Shown here piece after piece: positions 23,966 to 30,916 of a stretch of DNA of 34,724 nucleotides (positions are counted from its first letter, which is position 1; each line of letters starts with the position of its first letter). The notes under the pieces are model-generated. The model was not told the DNA's origin, ran no database searches, and saw nothing but the letters and a program-made list of their open reading frames with translations. The stretch lies in assembly GCA_002869855.2 (NCBI GenBank), contig NEWQ02000022.1, positions 23,528 through 58,251 of the forward strand, read 5' to 3'. The position numbers were made by a program, and so were the translations under genes. This DNA is from Nitrospira sp. CG24D (lineage in GTDB: Bacteria > Nitrospirota > Nitrospiria > Nitrospirales > Nitrospiraceae).

Positions 23966-24664
23966 TCATGAGACGGTAGGCCATAGACGGGTTCGCAGGT
24001 CGTCCAGGCTAGTATCCGCCAGGCTGTGAGTGATGGCATGGGCTTCATGCAGATCTTGCGTGGTGTGGGTGTTGGCGACAGCCAGCACTTTCATGCCGGC
24101 TGATTTTGCCGATCGAATGCCGGGCAGTGAATCTTCGATGACCAGGCATGACGCGGCATCTAATCCGAGGTCCGGGCGGAGGTGAGTCAAACCTGCGAGC
24201 GCATATTGAAAGGGTTGCGGATCCGGCTTGCCGCGGCTGACATCTTCCGCGCTGGTGATATGGAGGAACGCCTTTTTGAGGCCGGCTTGTTCGAGAATGA
24301 GTTCAATTTCAGGACGGAGGGCGCCGGAGGCGATCGCCAAGGGATAACTGGCGGCGGCCTGTTCCACGAACTCCCGCACACCGGGGAAAATGACGAGATG
24401 ATCACGGACCGAAGCGAGGTAGGCGATAGCTTTTTTCGTCATCAGGTCGTGGAGGATCGCGGGGGTGATCGGCCGTTGATTGGCCTGTAGTGCCGCAAGG
24501 AAGCAGCCTCGATCGTCGAAGCCCAGATAGTTGGCGTAGTAATCCGATTCCGTGAGGGTAATGCCAATGTCAGCCAGCGTACGCCGGAGCCCGGCAAAGT
24601 GAAGCGGCTCCGTATTCGCGATGACACCGTCAAAATCGAAGAGGATGGCGCGCAGCGTCTGCAT
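23966..24664 (-). CDS. HAD-superfamily phosphatase (subfamily IA, beta-phosphoglucomutase-like)
   Basis: A 232-residue HAD hydrolase. Motif I is FDFDGVIANTE with nucleophile Asp10 and acid/base Asp12. Motif II is the Ser in AIASGA, motif III is the Lys in GKPDP, and motif IV is the VIEDSLPGI acidic pair. The helical cap between residues about 20 and 85 is of the C1 type. Members dephosphorylate sugar phosphates or act as phosphoglucomutases; the substrate cannot be told from sequence. ATG at 24664 is preferred; TTG at 24676 is possible. It is the first gene of a probable HAD - BtuF-like - hpnD - hpnE - lipoprotein operon. A TATAAT at about 24710 on the minus strand could be its -10 element, just after a large hairpin. 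Confidence 0.9.
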   Translation of the reverse strand: MQTLRAILFDFDGVIANTEPLHFAGLRRTLADIGITLTESDYYANYLGFDDRGCFLAALQANQRPITPAILHDLMTKKAIAYLASVRDHLVIFPGVREFVEQAAASYPLAIASGALRPEIELILEQAGLKKAFLHITSAEDVSRGKPDPQPFQYALAGLTHLRPDLGLDAASCLVIEDSLPGIRSAKSAGMKVLAVANTHTTQDLHEAHAITHSLADTSLDDLRTRLWPTVS

Positions 24665-24721
24665 GTCGAGTGTCAATCCCGGTTGAGTGTGTAGGAGAAA
24701 CGGCGGGGCGCATTATAGCAC

Positions 24722-24757
24722 AGAGGGCGGCGATACAGGATTGTATCGCCGCCCTCT
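24722..24757 (-). terminator. Large perfect hairpin after the SH3-domain gene
   Basis: Two 16-base arms (AGAGGGCGGCGATACA and its complement) pair perfectly around a four-base loop. It lies 29 bases downstream of the SH3 gene stop and upstream of the HAD gene. There is no U-tract. It probably separates the two transcripts. Confidence 0.65.
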
Positions 24758-24786
24758 GATGAACCCGAAGAACCTGAGTCGGAAGA

Positions 24787-25479
24787 TTACGGTTTCAAAC
24801 GAAGTCGCTTCTCAGCGACCCATCCCTTGACGCCATCGTCGCTGCGGACAGAGTAGACCCATCCGTTCTGTTGGAGATCACCGTCAAGAATGGTCAGTCC
24901 GGTTCCTGGCTGAACGGCCGGACCAGGCTTTGTGCCGGCAGGATCTTGAGATAACGTGATCGTGCCACCGGCGAGCGCAGGGTCGACCGCAACCGTCACA
25001 CGCTGACCTTCTCCGAACATCGGAGACAGTGAAGCGGGTGCGGGCGCAGGAGCCGAAACCATTGGCGATGTCGGAGGCGGAGTCGTGGTCATCGGAGCGC
25101 TTGCCTGCGGGACTGTCGGAATCGGGGCTGGCGCATCAGGCGACGCTGGTGTTGGTTGTGCGATCGGCGCCGGCCTCGGTGCCATCTGCGGCGGCTGCGG
25201 TGCCGGAGTCTCGCCCAGTAACTGATTGACCCAGTCCATCACCATTTCCGGTTCCATGGCCACGTAGGCGCCACCACCGATGAGGGCTAAAAGCAGGAGC
25301 CAGAGGACGGGACGTCCGCCTGATTTCTTGGGTGATTTCATGGGAGAAGACGAACGGGTGTTCGTCGTTTGTTCCAATTCTTCTTCGGTGAACTCCAAAT
25401 CCGGTTCCGGTTGGCGGGCAAAAAACAGATTGGAGAGCGCACTGCCTGCGAACGACGGACCCCCAGCGACTGCGAACAT
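24787..25479 (-). CDS. Membrane-anchored protein with Pro-rich linker and C-terminal SH3 domain
   Basis: A 230-residue protein. ATG at 25479 has GGGAGG seven bases upstream and is preferred over upstream frames to 25542. An N-terminal cytoplasmic part (residues 1-55, Glu-rich at EFTEEELEQ) precedes a single membrane helix at about 58-75 (PVLWLLLLALIGGGAYVAM). A long Pro/Ala/Thr linker follows (about 92-150), then a bacterial SH3 (SH3b-like) domain of about 65 residues, with GTGLTILDGDLQQNGWVYSVRSDDGVKGWVAEKRL. Such domains bind peptidoglycan or peptides. The topology places the SH3 domain in the periplasm, possibly touching the cell wall. It is the lone gene between the NrdJ gene and a strong hairpin. 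Confidence 0.8.
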   Translation of the reverse strand: MFAVAGGPSFAGSALSNLFFARQPEPDLEFTEEELEQTTNTRSSSPMKSPKKSGGRPVLWLLLLALIGGGAYVAMEPEMVMDWVNQLLGETPAPQPPQMAPRPAPIAQPTPASPDAPAPIPTVPQASAPMTTTPPPTSPMVSAPAPAPASLSPMFGEGQRVTVAVDPALAGGTITLSQDPAGTKPGPAVQPGTGLTILDGDLQQNGWVYSVRSDDGVKGWVAEKRLRLKP

Positions 25480-25589
25480 CGGGCACCTCCCTGTAGCGAT
25501 CATCGGCAAACGATCATATTCTGTGAAAGTACTTATCACCACGGTCCGATGGAGTCAATTTTGTGGGGAAATTCTACAAAGGGAATGAG

Positions 25590-25604
25590 CCTCCGTATCG
25601 GAGG
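25590..25604 (-). terminator. Weak hairpin after the ribonucleotide reductase gene
   Basis: CCTCCG and CGGAGG pair around TAT eight bases downstream of the nrdJ stop. With only six pairs and no U-tract, it is a weak terminator candidate between nrdJ and the SH3 gene. Confidence 0.3.
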
Positions 25605-25611
25605 GGACGAG

Positions 25612-27372
25612 TCAGCAGGATTGTTGTTGGGAGCAGGACAAGACCTGATCGTTGCGACTTCCGGAGCGAAACACGGTGAGCCCTTTGCAGCCGAGGCGAT
25701 GCGCGAGTTGGAAGGCCTCCGCGACGTCTTGAGGCGTCGCCGTGGGGGGCAGATTGATCGTTTTCGAGACGCCGCTGTCACTATGGCGCTGGAAGGCCGC
25801 TTGCATTCGCACGTGATGTGACGGTGACACGTCGTGGGCGGTGATGAACAGTTGTCGTAGCGAGGCCGGTAGCTGGGTGAGGTGTTGGATTGAAGCGCTC
25901 TGTTCCAATTCGCGTTGGAGCGACGGGAGCGCCAGACCGTGCGTCTCGACGTGCCGTGCGAAAGCCGGATGGAGGCTGGAGAGTGTCATGCCGTCCATCA
26001 CCGTGCGCACCAGGTGAACGCCATAGAGTGGTTCGATCCCGGCAGAGCAATCCGCGATGATGCTGATCGTGCCGGTGGGGGCAATGGTCGTGACGGTCGC
26101 ATTGCGCCAACGTTGTCTGCGTGACTGTAGCCGGCTCCCGCGATAGGCCGGGAACACTCCGCGCTCGCGTGCCAGCTGAGTCGAGGCTTCGTGGGCCTGC
26201 GTTTGAATGAAACCCATGAGTTTCTCTGCGATCGCCAAGGCATCGTCGGAGTTATATGGAATGCCGAGATGAATGAGGAGATCGGCAAAGCCCATGATGC
26301 CGAGGCCGATCTTTCGGGTGAGCGCCGTGTGGTCCTTAATGGCCTGCAGGGGAAAACGAGAGCGATCAAGGACGTTGTCGAGAAATCGCACCGCAGTCGG
26401 AATGGTGCTGTGCAATCGATCGTAATCGATCACCGGTTTCCCTGAACGGACGGACACGAAGTTGGCGACATTGAGAGAGCCGAGCGTGCAGGACTCGTAG
26501 GGGAGGAGTGGCTGCTCTCCGCAGGGATTGGTGGCTTCGATTGCACCCAAGTGAGGGGTGGGGTTCGCTCGATTGATCGTATCCAGGAATACGATACCGG
26601 GTTCTCCGGACTGCCAGGCTGCCTGTACCAGTTGATCGAAAATGGCTTGAGCCGCCACGCGGCGAATTGTTTTACCTGTGTGGGGATTGATCAGTGGGAT
26701 CGCCTGCTGACGTTTCAAGGCCTGCATGAACCGGTCGGTGATGCCGACAGACAGGTTGAAATTGGTCATCTCCGACTGGTTCTGCTTGAGGGCGATGAAT
26801 TCAAGAATATCCGGGTGATCGACCCGCAGAATGCCCATATTCGCACCGCGCCGGGTACCGCCTTGTTTAATGACGTCGGTCGAGAGGTTGAAGACCCGCA
26901 TGAAGGAGACCGGACCGGAGGCGACCCCGTTGGTTGTGGCGACGCGATCAGCCCGTGGGCGGAGCCGGCTGAAAGAAAACCCGGTGCCGCCTCCCGATTG
27001 GTGGATCAAGGCCTGATACTTTACGGCATCAAAAATTGACGCGAGGGCATCTTCAACCGGAAGGACGAAACAGGCCGACAGTTGCTGCAGCGGCCGCCCC
27101 GCGTTCATCAGGGTCGGAGAGTTCGGCAGGAAGTCGAGGCGAGCCATCAGGTCGAAGAACTGCCGTGCCAGGTGATGTTGTCTGGTCGGAGGCGGGTAGG
27201 TGCGTTCGGCTTGGGCGATGTCCTGGGCGACACGCCAGAAGAGCTGCGCCGCGGTTTCCGTCACGGTCCCCGTGGGGTTTCTAGCGAGGTATCGCTGGGC
27301 CAAGACGGTGTGTGCGTTGGCAGAGAGTGGGTGAGGTAACACGTGTGGTGGCCTCTTGGTCATGATCGTCAT
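25612..27372 (-). CDS. nrdJ: Adenosylcobalamin-dependent class II ribonucleotide reductase
   Basis: A 586-residue enzyme that reduces ribonucleotides to deoxyribonucleotides using an adenosylcobalamin-derived radical. Key sites: LSACFVLP with Cys101, the catalytic block NPCGEQPL with Asn282, Cys284 (thiyl site) and Glu286, and YESCTLGSLN with Cys295, the partner of Cys101 in the active-site disulphide. The patterns NSPTLMNAG, IHQSGGGTGFSF, QGGTRRGANMGIL and APTGTISIIADCSAGIEP are also intact. ATG at 27372 (GGA five bases upstream) or 27363 is the likely start. The protein is short for class II: no ATP cone is visible at the start and the C-terminal zinc-type domain is missing, leaving two terminal cysteines (580 and 586) as possible thiol relay. 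It depends on vitamin B12, for which a binding-protein gene lies nearby. Confidence 0.93.
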   Translation of the reverse strand: MTIMTKRPPHVLPHPLSANAHTVLAQRYLARNPTGTVTETAAQLFWRVAQDIAQAERTYPPPTRQHHLARQFFDLMARLDFLPNSPTLMNAGRPLQQLSACFVLPVEDALASIFDAVKYQALIHQSGGGTGFSFSRLRPRADRVATTNGVASGPVSFMRVFNLSTDVIKQGGTRRGANMGILRVDHPDILEFIALKQNQSEMTNFNLSVGITDRFMQALKRQQAIPLINPHTGKTIRRVAAQAIFDQLVQAAWQSGEPGIVFLDTINRANPTPHLGAIEATNPCGEQPLLPYESCTLGSLNVANFVSVRSGKPVIDYDRLHSTIPTAVRFLDNVLDRSRFPLQAIKDHTALTRKIGLGIMGFADLLIHLGIPYNSDDALAIAEKLMGFIQTQAHEASTQLARERGVFPAYRGSRLQSRRQRWRNATVTTIAPTGTISIIADCSAGIEPLYGVHLVRTVMDGMTLSSLHPAFARHVETHGLALPSLQRELEQSASIQHLTQLPASLRQLFITAHDVSPSHHVRMQAAFQRHSDSGVSKTINLPPTATPQDVAEAFQLAHRLGCKGLTVFRSGSRNDQVLSCSQQQSC

Positions 27373-27489
27373 TATAGTCCGTTTAGGGTCAGGGGCGAAT
27401 CGAGTCTCTGATTCTCGTCTGCCACTTGAATCTCGGGCGGACCGTTCGGCAGAATGCCCGTCGAGAGCACACATGAATAGGTTAGGTTG

Positions 27490-27903
27490 ATGAAGTCGTA
27501 TCGAGAGGAACTCTGGTTCGAGACCAAGACGCGCCGCGCCTATCTCAATATCACGCCCCAGGTCGAAGCTGTCCTCAACGCGAGCGGAGTGAAGGAAGGG
27601 TTGGTGCTGGTCAACGCCATGCATATCACCGCCAGCGTCTATATCAATGACGACGAGCCGGGACTGTTACGAGATTACGACGACGTGCTCGAACGACTTG
27701 CGCCGCACGACGCGGTGTACCGGCATAATGAGACCGGGGAAGACAACGGCGATGCACATGTAAAGCGCCAAATCATGGGGCGTGAGGTCGTGGTGGCGGT
27801 GACGGATGGACGGCTTGATTTCGGTCCCTGGGAACAGATCTTCTACGGTGAATTTGACGGCCGGCGAAGAAAGCGTGTGCTGGTGAAAGTAATTGGTGAG
27901 TGA
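27490..27903 (+). CDS. yjbQ: YjbQ family protein (UPF0047)
   Basis: A 137-residue single-domain protein of the YjbQ/UPF0047 family. Every conserved stretch is here: [39 protein letters not shown], and [19 protein letters not shown], whose His residues line the putative active site. Family members have been described as having thiamine-phosphate synthase-like activity, but the physiological role is not well defined. ATG at 27490 is preferred over TTG at 27487 as the start. It diverges from nrdJ, with about 117 bases between them. The following unknown gene lies 144 bases downstream. Confidence 0.92.
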   Translation: MKSYREELWFETKTRRAYLNITPQVEAVLNASGVKEGLVLVNAMHITASVYINDDEPGLLRDYDDVLERLAPHDAVYRHNETGEDNGDAHVKRQIMGREVVVAVTDGRLDFGPWEQIFYGEFDGRRRKRVLVKVIGE

Positions 27904-28047
27904 TGGTGCCGTACCCTGTCATTGGTGTTGGATGCACGGTCGCGGGAACTGTCTTCGCCCTTGCTCCGGCACAGATTCTTTGGCAACATGGAGATCGTGC
28001 GATGTCGGTGAGCAAGAATTTTTTTCCGGCTTTCTGAGGAGCGTCTG

Positions 28048-29061
28048 ATGTTGGCTTGGTCTCGTCCCGATCCGCTCACCCGCGACCTCATCCATTTGAT
28101 CAATGCGCGTCGCCATGATCACGGCGACACCGACGCGGCGATCGATACGTTGCAAGCCTTTTTAGAGCAGGGGCGCGAGTCCGACCTGTTGACTGTCCTG
28201 GCGGCGCTCGATGAAGAAATGGCCGAGTGGCTGTTCGATCTGCTGGCGGAAGCCAGTTGTACCTTGGCCCTGGATGAATCGACGGAAGAAAAGCCGGTCT
28301 ACGCCACGATGGCGGCGTTGGAGCTTCCGTTGCAAGCCAACCTCACGGCTCCGCTCAAGCTCAAAATCGACCCCATTGCCACGGCGGAGTTGCTCCATCG
28401 GCATCTGCGCTTGTCGGCCGGCACGGTGGTGCGGGTGGAATCGAGGCTGCTGACTGATGCGACCCTGGAACCGCTCAACCTTCAGATGTTGCACGACCAT
28501 TTGACCTCGGTAGCTGACTCGGAGCGGACGCAAGCGATCGCCGCGCGACTGTATCCGCCGGTTGAAAATACCGCTTTCTTGCTCTTCGAAATTATCGGGG
28601 CGTCCGATCCAGGACTGCCGGATTCCTGGGAGGACCGGCATCGGCGGGCGATCCTTGAAGGTCTGGTCGAGCAATGTCCTGAACTGGCGCTGGCGCCGGA
28701 TACGATCGAGGTCCCGGTCTACGCGGCCTATGCGATGTTCGATGCGCAGAATGCGGTGCGTATCCATCATCTGGCCGATGAAACAGCGGCGGTGTGGCGG
28801 GATCTGGATCCATTGGTCCGGTCGAGGACGGTTGTGCATCTGCATACGCAATGCGGCAACGGTGTCTATATGCCCGTGTGGACCGATCTGTTTGATCCGG
28901 AACTGCCGGAGGAGCATGGACCGGTCTGGACGTCTCCTGATGTCTGGGTGTTCACGGCCGACCTGCCGATCGAATGGCCCGGCGAAATGCTGACAAACCG
29001 ATTGTTGGCAGAGGGCTGTACGAGGTTCGAAAATCACATCGTCGAAACGTCGGAGAATTAG
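28048..29061 (+). CDS. Hypothetical protein of 337 residues, no recognised family
   Basis: A full-length, clearly coding gene (GAGGAG six bases before the ATG, even codon use) with no motif I can place. The protein is acidic and Leu/Ala-rich. Residues 1-75 look like an alpha-helical segment (LLTVLAALDEEMAEWLFDLLAEAS); two weakly similar stretches containing VYA(T/A)-A- patterns at about 92 and 231 hint at an internal duplication of a beta/alpha unit. No signal peptide, membrane helix or Cys cluster is visible, so it should be cytoplasmic. The neighbour YjbQ and the following Cys-rich gene give no clear functional clue. Confidence 0.8.
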   Translation: MLAWSRPDPLTRDLIHLINARRHDHGDTDAAIDTLQAFLEQGRESDLLTVLAALDEEMAEWLFDLLAEASCTLALDESTEEKPVYATMAALELPLQANLTAPLKLKIDPIATAELLHRHLRLSAGTVVRVESRLLTDATLEPLNLQMLHDHLTSVADSERTQAIAARLYPPVENTAFLLFEIIGASDPGLPDSWEDRHRRAILEGLVEQCPELALAPDTIEVPVYAAYAMFDAQNAVRIHHLADETAAVWRDLDPLVRSRTVVHLHTQCGNGVYMPVWTDLFDPELPEEHGPVWTSPDVWVFTADLPIEWPGEMLTNRLLAEGCTRFENHIVETSEN

Positions 29062-29151
29062 TCTCCGCACGGTATTTCTGCCTTGCATGCTGTTCGAAAT
29101 CTCGCCTTTCGGTGCTTTTCTTCAGATGTTGTCCTATCCTAGGCCTACATC

Positions 29152-29772
29152 ATGCCGAAGCCATCGTCATCAAGCCGTCTGACCGCCATCCTTGTGACTA
29201 TTGTCGGGCTGGGACTCGTGTGGGGACTGGTCTGGGCCAATATGCCCACCAAAGATCAACTCCATGCGTCTGGTGTCTCGTCCCGAGCAATGAAAACAGC
29301 TTCTCCGACGCCCGCGCTGGACCTGAGTATTCCGGGGGTGCCGGCGCCGGATGCACCGGGATCGCATCGAGTTGTGGTCAACGGGGCGGAGCTGCCTCAA
29401 CGTGAGCAGGGCGGGGGAGGGCTGGAGTCTGCCTCGGATCCTCGATCAAAGCAAATTGCAGAGATGAAATGTGAAGCCGAACTGCAACAGGCCTGTCCGG
29501 ATAGTCTGGAAGGCGAGGATCGCCGGCGCTGCATGGAGCAACGGGCCAAGCATCTTCCGTCCCCCTGTCAGTCGTTGATCCGCCAGCAGCTCGTGCGGTG
29601 GAAGGAACGCTCCGGCCATGCGGTAGCTTGTGTGGAAGATGCCAAGCGCTTCTGTCGCGAGGTGCAGTCAGGAGAGGGGCAGATGTTGCAGTGCTTGCAG
29701 GACCACGCCCAGGACGTGTCGGACAGGTGCTACGCGACCTTACCCAAGGGCGCACTCACCCTCAGGAACTAG
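29152..29772 (+). CDS. Exported or membrane-anchored Cys-rich protein with a GLG1-like repeat
   Basis: A 206-residue protein with an uncleaved N-terminal membrane anchor (about residues 10-29, AILVTIVGLGLVWGLVWA) after a Ser/Lys-rich start. A Pro/Ser/Gly-rich linker follows, then two Cys-containing blocks. The last, about residues 159-199, reads CVEDAKRFCREV, then GEGQMLQCLQDH, then DRCYATL. This matches the cysteine-rich GLG1 (Golgi apparatus protein 1) repeat (Pfam PF00839). The preceding block carries Cys near 107, 115, 127 and 138 and looks like a degenerate copy. The cysteines probably form disulphides in the periplasm. The bacterial function of such repeats is unknown. Start ATG at 29152 has only a weak ribosome site. 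Confidence 0.75.
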   Translation: MPKPSSSSRLTAILVTIVGLGLVWGLVWANMPTKDQLHASGVSSRAMKTASPTPALDLSIPGVPAPDAPGSHRVVVNGAELPQREQGGGGLESASDPRSKQIAEMKCEAELQQACPDSLEGEDRRRCMEQRAKHLPSPCQSLIRQQLVRWKERSGHAVACVEDAKRFCREVQSGEGQMLQCLQDHAQDVSDRCYATLPKGALTLRN

Positions 29773-29825
29773 CCGTTCAGTCTCAATCGCTCAACGATAT
29801 CTTTTAGATTCCAGACCATTCGAAC

Positions 29826-29848
29826 CGGGGTGCACATGGTGTACCCCG
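29826..29848. terminator. Hairpin between convergent genes
   Basis: The arms CGGGGTGCAC and GTGTACCCCG pair with one G-U around ATG. They lie between the Cys-rich gene (ends 29772, plus) and the PP2C gene (ends 29883, minus), so the hairpin may end both transcripts. No U-tract. Confidence 0.5.
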
Positions 29849-29882
29849 CTGGTCCTACGACGTCCCGGTTGGTGAGGTGTCG

Positions 29883-30698
29883 CTACATGGCCAGTCGTTG
29901 ACGGACCCGATTCCACATCGGCTGCTCTATGGCCTCATGGACAGCTACGGTGATGACCGTCGTATTGTCGTCTCCGCCCGCATCATTGGCGAGGGCGACC
30001 AGTTGCCGCGCTGCACCGTTTACGTCATCGGTTTGTGTCAGGACATTGAGGAGCCTTGCTGTCTCGACGCCTTTTGTCAGGCCATCCGAACAGAGCAAGA
30101 GCCGGTCGCCTATCTGCAACTCCGCCTCGCCGATGGTGACGTCCACGTCAGATGCCACTCCCAAGGCGCGGGTGACGATGTTGCGCTGTGGCGATCGCTC
30201 GGCTTCGGCTTCAGTCATCAGGCCAGCGCGCACCTGTTCGGCCACCCATGAGTGATCGGCTGTCAGGGGATGAATGGCATGGGTACGGACCAGGTAGAGG
30301 CGGCTGTCACCGACATGGGCGAACGACATCAGCTGGTCTGTGAGCAGCATCGCGACGACGGTCGTTCCCATCCCGGCCCAGTCAGGATTTCTGCGCCCCT
30401 CATGATGAATGATGCGATTGGCGTCGCGAATCGCGCTGAGGAGGCGATTCCCTGAGAGCGAAATAGTCGGGTCAGATTGGCCGATCAATGGGAACGCCGG
30501 GTTCTGTGACGCTTCATTGATATGACGATGGATGGTTTCAACTGCGAGGCCGCTGGCAATCTCGCCGGCCTTGCTGCCGCCCATGCCGTCGCAGACGATA
30601 AAGAGCCCTAAGGTGGTGTCGGTGCAGTAGCGATCTTCATTGTGCGATCGTCTGCGGCCGATGTCAGAGAGGGCGCTATGGGTGACGGCCAGCGGCAT
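29883..30698 (-). CDS. PP2C-family Ser/Thr protein phosphatase
   Basis: A 271-residue metal-dependent phosphatase that removes phosphate from Ser/Thr (PPM/Stp1 type). The sequence carries SHNED with the Arg of RRRSHNED near residues 15-22, the metal Asp in FIVCDGMGG (Asp37), GMGTTVVAM, HVGDSRLY, DHSWV, TRALG, SDGL and GGDDNTTV. Together they provide all the acidic residues for the binuclear metal site. It is likely to reverse the action of the membrane kinase whose gene lies just upstream on the same strand, with a MITE-like repeat between them. No signal peptide or membrane segment is present. Confidence 0.94.
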   Translation of the reverse strand: MPLAVTHSALSDIGRRRSHNEDRYCTDTTLGLFIVCDGMGGSKAGEIASGLAVETIHRHINEASQNPAFPLIGQSDPTISLSGNRLLSAIRDANRIIHHEGRRNPDWAGMGTTVVAMLLTDQLMSFAHVGDSRLYLVRTHAIHPLTADHSWVAEQVRAGLMTEAEAERSPQRNIVTRALGVASDVDVTIGEAELQIGDRLLLCSDGLTKGVETARLLNVLTQTDDVNGAARQLVALANDAGGDDNTTVITVAVHEAIEQPMWNRVRQRLAM

Positions 30699-30711
30699 AG
30701 GATTATTTCTC

Positions 30712-30916
30712 TAGTAGGCTTCGGAGAAACTCGGTTGATGCCGAACCCATGGCTGAAGTCTTTCGTATGGGAGCGAGGCTAGAACAGCTTCAGGATGATC
30801 AAAAAGGCTGTCCAGCAAGGCCGCAGCGAGGGAAGAGGCGAGGCGTACGCTTGGGTACGTTGAGCCTCTGAGCGATTCGAGAACGCCGCTGGCAGACTTT
30901 TTCAGCATCCTGTTAG
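30712..30916. repeat. MITE-like repeat element, copy 1 (about 205 bp)
   Basis: Left end TAGTAGGCTTCGGAGAAACT and right end GCAGACTTTTTCAGCATCCT are related when read outward from opposite strands. The inner part (from 30791) begins CAGGATGATCAAAAAGG and contains CCAGCAAGGCCGCAG and GAGAACGCCGCTGG, all shared with copy 2 at 32398-32673. The right end coincides with the stop codon of the kinase gene (TAA, complement of 30913-30915). It has no coding capacity. Confidence 0.75.

Noticed and set aside
27373..27489. Cobalamin riboswitch or NrdR box upstream of nrdJ
   Set aside because: The 117-base gap is too short for a B12 riboswitch and shows no conserved box; only a weak GAATC/GATTC inverted repeat is visible.
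28162..29088. 308-residue minus-strand open frame opposite the unknown 337-residue gene
   Set aside because: Considered because neither strand has a known family. The plus frame has GAGGAG before its ATG and balanced composition, while this one is rich in Arg, Gln and His as expected for a shadow.
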